NCBI RefSeq assembly: GCF_003148775.1
Contig: NZ_QGGW01000008.1
Coordinates: forward strand, 1 to 64,000
Source of the DNA: Roseicyclus mahoneyensis
GTDB taxonomy: Bacteria; Pseudomonadota; Alphaproteobacteria; Rhodobacterales; Rhodobacteraceae
Length of the DNA: 64,000 nt
Reading direction: 5' to 3'
The notes beneath the pieces are model-generated. The model made no database searches. It was not told where the DNA came from and was given only the letters and a program-made list of their open reading frames with translations. How positions within the stretch are numbered: the stretch's first letter is position 1; every line of letters begins with the position of its first letter. This document shows, piece by piece, positions 1-7,659 of this stretch. Both the position numbers and the translations under genes were made by a program.

Positions 1-141
1 GAGGTGGAGGAGATCGTGCCGACCGGCAGCCTCGACCCCGACACCATCCACCTGCCCGGCATCTATGTGCATCGCGTGATCCAGGGCGAACACGAGAAAC
101 GGATCGAACAGCGCACGGTTCGCCAGAGGGAGGCCCTTTGA
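1..141 (+). CDS. scoA: 3-oxoacid CoA-transferase subunit A, C-terminal end (partial)
   Basis: Only the last 46 codons are in the window; the frame is open from base 1 and ends at TGA 139-141. The visible tail ([20 protein letters not shown], then [20 protein letters not shown]) matches the conserved end of the alpha subunit of succinyl-CoA:3-ketoacid CoA-transferase, where a GxLDPdxIHtPGIyV block is typical. The enzyme moves CoA from succinyl-CoA to acetoacetate in ketone-body use. Its stop overlaps the ATG of the next gene (TGATG), the usual scoA-scoB translational coupling. The identity is supported mainly by this tail plus the adjacent beta subunit. Confidence 0.85.
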   Translation, partial: EVEEIVPTGSLDPDTIHLPGIYVHRVIQGEHEKRIEQRTVRQREAL

Positions 142-692
142 TGGCTTGGGACCGCAACCAGATGGCCGCCCGTGCCGCGAAGGAACTGCGCGACGGGATG
201 TATGTGGACCTTGGCATCGGCATTCCGACGCTGGTGTCGAACTACATCCCCGACGGTATGACCGTAACGCTGCAATCGGAAAACGGGATGCTGGGCATGG
301 GCCCCTTTCCGATCGAGGGCGAGGAAGATCCCGACCTCATCAACGCCGGCAAGCAGACCATCACCGAATTGCCCCACACCGCCTATTTCGACAGCGCGAC
401 CAGCTTTGGCATGATCCGCGGCGGCAAGATCGCCATGGCGATCCTCGGCGCGATGGATCTGGTCGCGGGCGTGGGCCGCGTGGTGGTGGTGATGGATCAC
501 GCCAACAAGCATGGCGAGAGCAAGGTTCTGAAATCCTGCACCCTGCCGCTGACGGGCACGGGGGTGGTCGACCTGATCATCACCAACATGGGCGTGCTTG
601 AAGTGGTCGAGGGCGGCCTGAAGCTGCTGGAACTGGCAGATGGCGTGACCGAGGAGCAGTTGCGCGCCGCCACAGAGGCCATTTTGGTTTGA
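141..692 (+). CDS. scoB: 3-oxoacid CoA-transferase subunit B with an internal in-frame deletion
   Basis: The protein has 183 residues; the family usually has about 205-220. The N-terminal half is canonical, including the SENGMLGMG block that carries the catalytic glutamate (E47 here). The C-terminal half (CTLPLTGTGVVDLIIT, ELADGVTEEQL) is also canonical. After MIRGGKIAMAILGAM (residues 91-105) the sequence jumps straight to DLVAGV. In family members such as E. coli AtoA a stretch of about 25 residues lies here, containing the conserved ANW..PGKMV.GMGG segment. The junction falls on the GAM codons (about 447-455), as expected for a deletion between two short GAM/GGAM repeats. The frame is kept, but loss of this core segment probably abolishes activity. 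Start is ATG 141, overlapping the scoA stop. Confidence 0.85.
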   Translation: MAWDRNQMAARAAKELRDGMYVDLGIGIPTLVSNYIPDGMTVTLQSENGMLGMGPFPIEGEEDPDLINAGKQTITELPHTAYFDSATSFGMIRGGKIAMAILGAMDLVAGVGRVVVVMDHANKHGESKVLKSCTLPLTGTGVVDLIITNMGVLEVVEGGLKLLELADGVTEEQLRAATEAILV

Positions 693-1180
693 ATCTAATA
701 TGCCAGTGCGCCCATGGAATGATGGCGCATTGGTCTCATTTTGTGTCCACGAGTTGGGGCAGGTTCTATCTCAAACTGGATTGGGTGGAGGGGGCAACGT
801 CACCCCCCGATCTCATGGCCTGTCGCACTCACTGCCATGGGTATCAGTGCGCGTGGCGACTGTCCGCTTGCGCAAGATTGTTCGGCTGCCGTGCTGCGCC
901 GCCGCAAGGCCGATCTCCGCCCCTTGTGCTCGTGGACCCCGACGTGACGTACCCCGGCCCGGTGCGAAGGTGACAGTGTGGCCGTCGATCTTCGGGAAAA
1001 GCGTCAAGCTTGCCAAGAACATCCTTCCTGGTGACATCATCCGCCGCGGTGTTCTGGACCTTGCTCAGGCGGAATGCCGATTCACGAAATCGGACGTCCG
1101 GAGTTCGATGACCCCCTTCCATCCGGCAGATTGGCCAGAGGTGAGGCAGGAGTTGGAAGCCATGGGGTGGGCACCTAAAT
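693..1180. other. No recognisable gene; decayed DNA between scoB and the IS66 remnant
   Basis: Open frames exist on both strands, but none has a recognisable product, a convincing ribosome binding site or codon use like the neighbours. No left inverted repeat of the IS66 remnant (GTAAGCG-type) is visible. The stretch is probably the remains of deleted sequence next to the insertion element. Confidence 0.5.
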
Positions 1181-1663
1181 GACCGCCGCAAGCTGATCGA
1201 GATCACGCGCACCGGACCCGCGCCGATTGCCGAGGAAGGCGTGGCCCTCATCCGCGATCTCTACGCCATCGATGCCGGGATCCGCGGCAGCGACCCTGCC
1301 ACCCGCCTGTCTGTCCGGCAGGACCGCTCCGCCCCGATCCTCGCCCGCATCGACGACTGGCTGGCCCACCACCGTGCCCGCGCCTCGGCCAAATCGCCCT
1401 TGGGCGAGGCGCTCGCCTACATCGCGCAATACCGCGAGGGCCTTGACCGCTTCCTCACCGATGGCTGCATCGAGATCGACAACAACACCGTCGAACGCAC
1501 CATCCGCCCCATCGCACTGAACCGAAAGCACGCCCTCTTTGCAGGTCACGACGCCGGTGCCGACAACTGGGCCGTCATTGCCTCGCTCACTGCAATCGTT
1601 CAAGGCCACAAGCAGAGCCTGATCGACGACCTGCTCCCGTGGAATCACGCCGTCACGGTGTGA
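1181..1663 (+). pseudogene. IS66-family transposase (TnpC type), C-terminal fragment
   Basis: The reading frame starts abruptly with DRRKLIEITRTGPAPIAEEG, with no start codon in a sensible place, and ends at TGA 1661-1663. The DDE-transposase C-terminus of IS66 is clear: TRLSVRQDRSAPILARIDDW, then RFLTDGCIEIDNNTVERTIR with the conserved NN..ER that holds the last catalytic glutamate, then LNRKHALFAGHDAGADNWAV. Near the end, VIASL runs directly into TAIVQGHKQSLIDDLLPWN. Complete IS66 transposases carry about 18-19 residues (IETCKLN...AYL..VL type) at this point. So besides the missing N-terminal two thirds there is a small internal in-frame deletion. The fragment is inactive. Confidence 0.85.
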
Positions 1664-1670
1664 TTGGAAT

Positions 1671-1679
1671 ACCGCTTAC
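1671..1679 (+). repeat. IS66 right terminal inverted repeat tip
   Basis: ACCGCTTAC lies 8 bases after the transposase stop and fits the conserved end of IS66-family elements (GTAAGCG read inward). It marks the boundary with the flanking TniQ-like fragment, which begins in the same reading frame at the next base. Confidence 0.65.
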
Positions 1680-2239
1680 AGATCACCGAAAGACGGTTTC
1701 ACAACCTGCAGAGCCTGTCTGCCGAAGTTGGGATAGAACGGCCGCGCCTGTCCCGCCTCCTGAAAAAGATGGGTGAAATCCCCTAGCCGGTATCTGAGCC
1801 GCGATTGCGCAACATGGTGTTCGAGGTCGAAAGGACGATGCGTCTGATCGACGCCTTCAAGACCGCGGTGTCCTTGTCGGATGGTCTGGCGTACATCGAC
1901 GCCAGCAAGAGGCAGGTTGAGATCCTCTATCGCAACGGTATCCTCAAACCTCTTGTTCCCAGCACGAGCCGCGGATCCGTCCGTCATGAGGTCTTCGGCA
2001 GAGATCATCTGGATGACCTTCTGGAGCGGCTGGGTCGCCTGCCGAAACTTCCGCTTCCCAACCCTCCGGAGCATCACCCGATTGCCTACGCTTGTCAGCA
2101 TGGGGCAGGGCCTTTCGGCGAGTTGTTCGCTGGTGGTCTTTCGGGAGAGAGCGGCATTTGGCGCCATCCTGAAAAGGTCGGCATCCGGTGCGTCTATGTT
2201 GAGGCCAAAACCGTCGTACGGAAGAACGCCCGCGTCTGA
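1680..2239 (+). pseudogene. HTH-containing protein fragment, TniQ-like (tentative), with an in-frame amber
   Basis: From the IS66 tip an open frame reads ITERRFHNLQSLSAEVGIER then PRLSRLLKKMGEIP, looking like a helix-turn-helix. It hits TAG around 1784 and continues in the same frame through MRLIDAFKTAVSLSDGLAYI, DASKRQVEILYRNGILKPLV and HPIAYACQHGAGPFGELF to a TGA ending at 2239. The architecture (tandem HTH-like segments, then a short acidic and aromatic tail) recalls the C-terminus of TniQ-family proteins found near Tn7/Tn5053-like elements, but I cannot confirm the family by search. The N-terminus is missing, apparently cut by the IS66 insertion. The downstream portion could still be translated from TTG 1805 or ATG 1814, but I regard it as a gene remnant. 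A terminator follows it directly. Confidence 0.5.
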
Positions 2240-2265
2240 CCCTCTCTCGCGCCGACAGATCCAAG

Positions 2266-2285
2266 CCCGCTTCGGCGGGTTTTTT
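2266..2285 (+). terminator. Rho-independent terminator after the TniQ-like fragment
   Basis: CCCGC-TTCG-GCGGG forms a five-pair GC stem with a TTCG tetraloop and is followed at once by six T (2280-2285). It lies 27 bases after the pseudogene stop, so the remnant was once a complete transcription unit ending here. Confidence 0.85.
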
Positions 2286-2286
2286 G

Positions 2287-2620
2287 TTGTCTGGTGCATC
2301 GGTTTGCGAAATCCTTGCCCCGATTTCCGCTGGATCTGTGCACTGATTGCCATGTGGCGAAAAATAAGCCACGGTTATTGAATAATTATTCGGAATAGTT
2401 CGAGATAACTTTACCCGATCTTCAGGTTGTAGACGTCCAAGCGGTCGTGGGCCGACGTAAAGCCGACTGTCGGCTGTCTACGAGCGCCGCCCTGCTTTTT
2501 TTCCAAGATCGGCCCATCGCGACTTTCGCGGTTGTCCGAGCCGCATTCATAGCCCCGACCCGTCGAGGCCAAATCATGCGCTCGACGTCGGCGATACGAG
2601 GGCGTGACAAGGGAAAAAGT
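2287..2620. other. Non-coding stretch
   Basis: I see no gene here. An AT-rich patch around 2350-2420 contrasts with the GC-rich surroundings but carries no clear promoter. The region lies downstream of the histidine kinase operon (minus strand) and after the terminator of the plus-strand fragment. Confidence 0.5.
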
Positions 2621-5600
2621 TCAGCGGGAGACGCCGGGTGCGATTGCTGCCCGCTCGACTGCCGACATCAGGTCTTCGACACGCAAGGGCTTGCTCACGT
2701 AATCGTCCATTCCGGCCGCCAGATAGCGTTCCCTGTCGCCTGCCATCGCGTTAGCCGTCAGGGCAACGATCCAGGGACGTCCCGACTGCAGGTCCGCCCG
2801 AATGCGTTGCGTGGCGGTGATGCCGTCAAGCTCCGGCATCTCGATATCCATCAAGACTAGGTCGTAGGGCTTGGCGGCACAGGCTGCCACAGCCTCCAGC
2901 CCGTTCTCCCTCAGATCGATGTCATAGCCGAGCCGCGCAAGAACCCTGCTTCCGACCTTGCGGTTCATGGCGTTGTCGTCGACCAGCAAGATGCGCAGCG
3001 GGAAACGCAGGGCGAAGCTGGCTTCCAAAGGAGTTTGAGCGGGCGCGCGGGGGAGAGCCTTTGCCGCCTCGCCCTCGACCAGCCGCACCAGCGCCGCCAG
3101 AAGTTGGCGCGGCTTGATCGGCTTGACGAGAAGTTCCGCCCGCTCCAGCCGCTCCAGCCGCATCCGTTCCTCGGGCGACAGGAGTGCTACAGAACTGTAG
3201 AGCAGGATCGGCATGTCGCGCCCGCCCGGCATGGCGCGAAGCGCGTCGGCCAGTTCCAGTCCCGTCATTCCCGGCATCCGCATGTCGAGAATGGCCGCCG
3301 TCGGCGCGGGGCCATCTGCGAGCAGGGCGATCGCCTCGGACGGGGTCGCGGCGTCCAGCGCCGTGGCGCCCCAGGACTGGGCATTGCGGTGCAAGATCAG
3401 GCGGTTGGTCGCGGAATCGTCGACGAGAAGAAGCCGCGCCCCTGCGGGGAGGCTGCCGGTCGGAGTCGGTGCTGCGGGGGCCGCGACCTCGGCCGCGCGC
3501 AGGGTGAAGGCAAAGACCGAGCCTTTGCCGGCTTCGCTTTCGACGCGGATCGCCCCGCCCATCAGTTCCACAAGGCGGCGGCTGATCGCCAGGCCAAGGC
3601 CGGTGCCGCCGTAGCGCCGGGTGGTTGAGGCGTCGACCTGGCTGAAGGATTTGAAGAGCCGGTCCATGCGGTCAGCGGGGATGCCCGGGCCGGTGTCGCG
3701 GACCGAGATCTGCAAGTCCCACAGGGGCGCGGCAACGTGGCTGCCCGCCACCTTCGCGCCCTCCACGGTCAGCACCACCTCGCCCGCGTCGGTGAACTTG
3801 ACCGCATTGTTGAGCAGGTTCAGCAAGATCTGGCTCAGCCGCGTCGGATCGACAAGGATGGCAACGGGCAGGGCCGGATCAATCACATAGGCTAGGTCGA
3901 GCCCTTTCTCGGCGGCGCGCGACGCGATGAGGTCGAGTGACCCTTCGATGCACTGGCGCAGGTCCGTGGGCGTGGGATCGAGTTCCAGCTTGCCGGCCTC
4001 GACCTTGGAGAAGTCGAGGATGTCGTTGATGATCCGCAAAAGCGTCTCGGCGGCCTCGTCGATGGTGCCGCAAAAGTCGCGCTGTTCTGGCGTCAACTCG
4101 GTTTCCAGCATCAGCCGCGACATGCCGATGATCCCGTTCAGCGGCGTGCGGATCTCGTGGCTCATGGTGGCAAGAAAGGTGCTCTTTGCCTCGTTGGCGC
4201 TTTCGGCGGCATCCTTGGCGACGACCAGAGAGCTTTCCAACTCACGCATGCGGGCAAGGTCGGAGGCGGTGACGGCCAGAAGCCGCTCTGTCTCTTCGAC
4301 CAGTCGGGTGCGCTCCAGCGCCACGCTCATCGCGGCGGCGATGGAGGACAGGAGCCGGACATCATCCTCGTCAAAGGCATTCTCGCGGTCGAGGTTCTGG
4401 ATCGAGATCACCCCGCGCGTCTGCCCGTCGCGGGTCAGCGGCACGAAGACGAGCGATTTCGCAGGCTCGCCCTGCCGGACCGGCGGATTGCCGTAGGCGA
4501 CGCCGGCTGCCTCGACGTCGCTGCCGATCAGCAGCGGCGACCCGGTCGCAAGCACATGGGCGCGGAACCCGACGCGGGGGTAGGGTTCGTCGGGATAACG
4601 AATGCCGCGCTCGATCGTATAGGGAAAGCGGAAGGCATCGCTGGCCTCGTCGTAAAGGCCGATGTCCAGCACATGGGCATCGAAGATCTCGTTGATCTTG
4701 TCGCCCACCACCTCCGAGATCTGCGCGAGGCTGAGACCCGAGGCCAGAGCGGACTGGATGTCGGCCATGTAGGCCAGTTCGGCGTTGCGGCTTTCGGTCA
4801 GGCGCAGCAGGCGCTGCGTCTCGTCGAACAGCCGCGCACTGCGGATCATCACGCCAAGACTGCCGCACAGCGCCTGCAACAGCCGCACATCCACATCCGA
4901 GATCGCATAGGGGCGATAGGACTGCACACTGACGACCCCAATGGCTTTCCCATCCACAAGGATCGGAACCCCAAGGTAGCTTTCGGTGACGTCCTCCTCG
5001 AACAGGAGGTAGGAGATACCGGCCTGTTCCTCCTTGGTGTTCAGAAGCACCGGCTGACCTGTCGTCAGAACCTGCGAGGTCATCCCGAGGCCGAGGGGGA
5101 ACGGGTCGACCGTCATGTACCGTGTTTTGAAAAACGAGTAGTGGACGTGGATCATGCGGGTCTCGGGATCCAGCATCAGGATTTCGGTGGCATCGGCCCT
5201 CAGGGTATGGCGCACCCGGTCGCCCATCGCGCGGTACACGCCGTCAAGGTCGAGACCGGCGGTCAGAACCCCTTGGATCTCGGACAGGAACTCGATCTCG
5301 CTGCGTTGGGCGCTGACGGTCTCGGCCAATCGCGTACTGCGGATGCCCTCGGCGGCCAGCGCCGCGACCAGACGCGCCGCGTCGGTTTCAGCCGGGTCCA
5401 TGGCTGCGGCGGCGTGGCGGGCGACCGTCAGCACGCCGAGGTGTTCATCCCCGGAGCCGATGGGAAGGCAGATGCCGCCAAGGCCAGGCGCGTCGGCGGT
5501 TCCGAAGGGCAGTTCGGCTCCGGCCTCGTTGGTCCGTTCGGCAATCGGCACGGTGGCGGCCCGCGTGACCTCGGCCCCCTCCGGGCCCCCAAGCGGCGGC

Positions 5601-5743
5601 AGCGGGCGCAGCCGCCCGCCCTCGACAAGATCAACGAACAACCAGCAATCGGGCAACAGACGCCGTGCCGCCTCGGTCACGGGCGCGAACCGTGCCGGGA
5701 GTTGCGCAGGCCGCTCGTCATTCTGCGGCGTCGGCGTGTTCAT
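2621..5743 (-). CDS. Cytosolic GAF-domain hybrid histidine kinase with two receiver domains
   Basis: This is a 1040-residue sensor kinase without signal peptide or membrane helices. Domain order: a weak GAF-like N-terminus (about 20-135), GAF (about 160-305), GAF (about 330-480), a coiled linker with AKDAAESANEAKSTFLATMS, HisKA with phospho-accepting His529 in MSHEIRTPLNG, HATPase with the N box (LLNLLNNAVKFT) and G boxes (DTGPGIP, GGTGLGLAI), then two receivers with acceptors near Asp820 (ILDMRMPGMTG) and Asp966 (LMDIEMPELDG). Both receivers keep the acidic pair and the conserved Lys. The start ATG overlaps the stop of the upstream receiver-transporter gene (ATGA), so the two are translationally coupled. 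It is the last gene of the Hpt / receiver-transporter / kinase operon. The ligand of the GAF domains cannot be read from sequence. Confidence 0.93.
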   Translation of the reverse strand: MNTPTPQNDERPAQLPARFAPVTEAARRLLPDCWLFVDLVEGGRLRPLPPLGGPEGAEVTRAATVPIAERTNEAGAELPFGTADAPGLGGICLPIGSGDEHLGVLTVARHAAAAMDPAETDAARLVAALAAEGIRSTRLAETVSAQRSEIEFLSEIQGVLTAGLDLDGVYRAMGDRVRHTLRADATEILMLDPETRMIHVHYSFFKTRYMTVDPFPLGLGMTSQVLTTGQPVLLNTKEEQAGISYLLFEEDVTESYLGVPILVDGKAIGVVSVQSYRPYAISDVDVRLLQALCGSLGVMIRSARLFDETQRLLRLTESRNAELAYMADIQSALASGLSLAQISEVVGDKINEIFDAHVLDIGLYDEASDAFRFPYTIERGIRYPDEPYPRVGFRAHVLATGSPLLIGSDVEAAGVAYGNPPVRQGEPAKSLVFVPLTRDGQTRGVISIQNLDRENAFDEDDVRLLSSIAAAMSVALERTRLVEETERLLAVTASDLARMRELESSLVVAKDAAESANEAKSTFLATMSHEIRTPLNGIIGMSRLMLETELTPEQRDFCGTIDEAAETLLRIINDILDFSKVEAGKLELDPTPTDLRQCIEGSLDLIASRAAEKGLDLAYVIDPALPVAILVDPTRLSQILLNLLNNAVKFTDAGEVVLTVEGAKVAGSHVAAPLWDLQISVRDTGPGIPADRMDRLFKSFSQVDASTTRRYGGTGLGLAISRRLVELMGGAIRVESEAGKGSVFAFTLRAAEVAAPAAPTPTGSLPAGARLLLVDDSATNRLILHRNAQSWGATALDAATPSEAIALLADGPAPTAAILDMRMPGMTGLELADALRAMPGGRDMPILLYSSVALLSPEERMRLERLERAELLVKPIKPRQLLAALVRLVEGEAAKALPRAPAQTPLEASFALRFPLRILLVDDNAMNRKVGSRVLARLGYDIDLRENGLEAVAACAAKPYDLVLMDIEMPELDGITATQRIRADLQSGRPWIVALTANAMAGDRERYLAAGMDDYVSKPLRVEDLMSAVERAAIAPGVSR

Positions 5744-7302
5744 GGCATGCGCTCCTGTGCGGAAGACGGGTCTGCAGGCACCTCCGCGGGGGGCAGGCCT
5801 TGCCCCGTCCGTTTGCGGCGGGGAACAAAGCGCACCTCGACATCCTCGGCCTCGCGCTTTGGTCCGACCATCGCGAGGCCGATGAAGATCAGGGCCAGCG
5901 CGGTGAGCGTCACGAGGCTGAGCGCCTCGCCCAGCAGCAAGATGCTCCAGCCGATGCCGGCAGCGGTCGAGACATAGGCCGCCTGGCTGCCGAAGACGGC
6001 ACCCGCCACCGCGATCAGATAGACGAAGCTCACATAGACCGCCGCCGTGCGTAGACCCTCGAACACGATCAGAAACGCGCCCGGTCCCATGGCGGGGGAA
6101 AGCACGAAAAATTGCCCACCCAGCACAGCCACCGGAAATGTCAGCGCCGCCGAGATCAGCAACATCAGACCAACGCCCGCTGTAGGGTCCAGCGCCGCAG
6201 GGTGCCGCTGGTCCAACAAAACATCCATCAATCCGTACATCACCGGAATGGTCAGTGCGACAAGGATCCAGAGCCAGTCGTTCACGCCCTCGATCCGGTC
6301 ACGGGCAACCAGCAAGAACAGCACGCCCGCCATGCCCGCCAAAAGCCCCAGAAAGCGCCGGGTCGAGGTTTCTTCGATCCGCATCAGGGCCGCGATCAGG
6401 AAGACGGTAAAGGCCTCTAGCGCGAGGATGATGGACAACATGATACCGGTTACCCGCCCAGCCGCTTCCAGCATGATGACGGTGCTCAAGCCCTTCAGCA
6501 CTGCCCAGGCGAAAAGGAAAGCCAGCAACGTGTGCGTCAGGGGTCCGACCTTGCCGCGCGCAAGTGCGACACAGAAACAGATGAGGCCAGCTACGAGGTT
6601 GACCCAAAAGGCAAGGCCGAGCGCCAGTTCGGTCTCGGCATAGAGCAAGATCGAGATCGGCGCCTCCAACCCTGCCATTACTCCCATGAACAGCAAAAGC
6701 GCCGTGCCCTTGGCGGTGCGGATGTTGCGCTGCAACTGCCGCTCCCGGTCGTAGACCTGTTCGGCCATGTCGCGGAACACCCGGCCCAGCCGCCCGACCG
6801 CGTCCGCGCGCGCCGCCACCTCGGTCAGTCCCAGCCGGTCGGGGTGGAAGGTCGAGGATTCCATCCGTTCCGCCGCCGTGATCAGCCTGTCGACCTGCCG
6901 CAGATGGTCAAGCTCGGCCCGGCGCAGGCGTGCTTTCTCGATGCACGACTGCACCCGCGCGCGGAACACCGCAGGCTCGAACTGCTTGGGCAAGAAATCC
7001 GATGCGCCAAGCTCGATCGCCTGCGCCACACTGTCCGCGTCGCCATCGAGCCCCGAGATGACCAGAACGGGGATCTCGGCCAGCGCCGGGTCGGCCTGCA
7101 TGTGCCGCAGCACCGCGAAGCCGTCGATGCCCGGCATCAAGATGTCGAGCAGCACAAGGTCAAGTTCGGCCCCAGCCATCTGCGCCAGAGCCGCCTCGCC
7201 CGATGCGGCCTCGGTGGCATCGTGACCCAGATTGCGCAGCGCCAGCACCAGCTTTCTGCGGCTGGACGCGCTGTCATCGACGACAAGAACCCGCGCGCCC
7301 AT
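5740..7302 (-). CDS. Receiver domain fused to a DMT/EamA-like membrane protein
   Basis: The 520-residue protein starts with a complete receiver domain (residues 1-125: VLVVDDSASS, acceptor Asp53 in LVLLDILMPGIDG, Lys106 in FLPKQF). A helical linker follows; residues 165-195 (ADAVGRLGRVFRDMAEQVYD) resemble the HAMP/signalling-helix segment DELG.LARVF..MA.EV..RE. From about residue 198 to 478 there are roughly ten hydrophobic helices. The second half (SFVYLIAVAGAVFGSQAAYV, then LLLGEALSLVTLTALALIFI) has the look of the EamA repeat of drug/metabolite transporters. A charged cytosolic tail ends the protein. Its stop overlaps the kinase start, and the Hpt gene lies 9 bases upstream. I infer that phosphorylation of the receiver gates or modulates the membrane domain. 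Substrate and direction are unknown. Confidence 0.85.
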   Translation of the reverse strand: MGARVLVVDDSASSRRKLVLALRNLGHDATEAASGEAALAQMAGAELDLVLLDILMPGIDGFAVLRHMQADPALAEIPVLVISGLDGDADSVAQAIELGASDFLPKQFEPAVFRARVQSCIEKARLRRAELDHLRQVDRLITAAERMESSTFHPDRLGLTEVAARADAVGRLGRVFRDMAEQVYDRERQLQRNIRTAKGTALLLFMGVMAGLEAPISILLYAETELALGLAFWVNLVAGLICFCVALARGKVGPLTHTLLAFLFAWAVLKGLSTVIMLEAAGRVTGIMLSIILALEAFTVFLIAALMRIEETSTRRFLGLLAGMAGVLFLLVARDRIEGVNDWLWILVALTIPVMYGLMDVLLDQRHPAALDPTAGVGLMLLISAALTFPVAVLGGQFFVLSPAMGPGAFLIVFEGLRTAAVYVSFVYLIAVAGAVFGSQAAYVSTAAGIGWSILLLGEALSLVTLTALALIFIGLAMVGPKREAEDVEVRFVPRRKRTGQGLPPAEVPADPSSAQERMP

Positions 7303-7311
7303 GTCTCTGGC

Positions 7312-7659
7312 CTATCGGTCGAGTTCGGCTTCGAGCGCCGCGCAGACATCGGGCCAGAGCGCTAGCAGCGCCGCCACCCGCCCGGTCATGTCGCTGGCCG
7401 TCTGACCGGAGATAAGGTCGACCTCGATCGCGGCGCACAGATCGGCAAAGCCCAACGCGCCGAGCTCGCGCGCGTTCGACTTGAGGCTGTGCGCCGCGCG
7501 CTTGAGAACGACCTCGTCGCCCGTTGCCGCCGCGGCCCTGGCGTCGTCCAGCATCGTTTGACCTTCCTCGAAGAAGCCGCGCACGAGGTCTTCGAGGTCC
7601 TCGGGGCTGCCCCCGATAAGCTTCTGAAGAGTGTCGAGAGCCTCGCGACGGATCAGCAT
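7312..7659 (-). CDS. Histidine phosphotransfer (Hpt) protein
   Basis: This is a 115-residue all-helical protein with the Hpt signature AAHSLKSNARELGA; His57 would carry the phosphoryl group. The length fits a free-standing Hpt domain. It is the first gene of the operon, 9 bases before the receiver-transporter gene, and would pass phosphate between the receivers of the hybrid kinase and the receiver of the membrane protein. No DNA-binding regulator is encoded with it. ATG 7659 is the only well-placed start. Confidence 0.9.
   Translation of the reverse strand: MLIRREALDTLQKLIGGSPEDLEDLVRGFFEEGQTMLDDARAAAATGDEVVLKRAAHSLKSNARELGALGFADLCAAIEVDLISGQTASDMTGRVAALLALWPDVCAALEAELDR

Larger units (their letters stand above)
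1181..1679 (+). mobile_element. IS66-family insertion sequence, right-end remnant
   Basis: The element consists of a C-terminal transposase fragment followed by ACCGCTTAC at 1671-1679. That reads GTAAGCGGT on the other strand and matches the usual GTAAGCG tip of IS66-family inverted repeats. The left inverted repeat and the accessory genes tnpA and tnpB are absent, so the copy cannot move by itself. It abuts a broken TniQ-like gene. No target duplication can be shown because the left end is lost. Confidence 0.75.

Noticed and set aside
700-1182. 160-codon plus-strand frame between scoB and the IS66 remnant
   Set aside because: Composition is unlike the neighbours, Cys/Arg-rich in the first half, and no family is recognised.
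4157-5977. Long open frame (606 codons) on the plus strand opposite the hybrid kinase gene
   Set aside because: Its codons are the antisense of a gene with clear kinase and receiver motifs; the translation is Arg/His/Gly-rich and has no domain. It is a GC-rich shadow.
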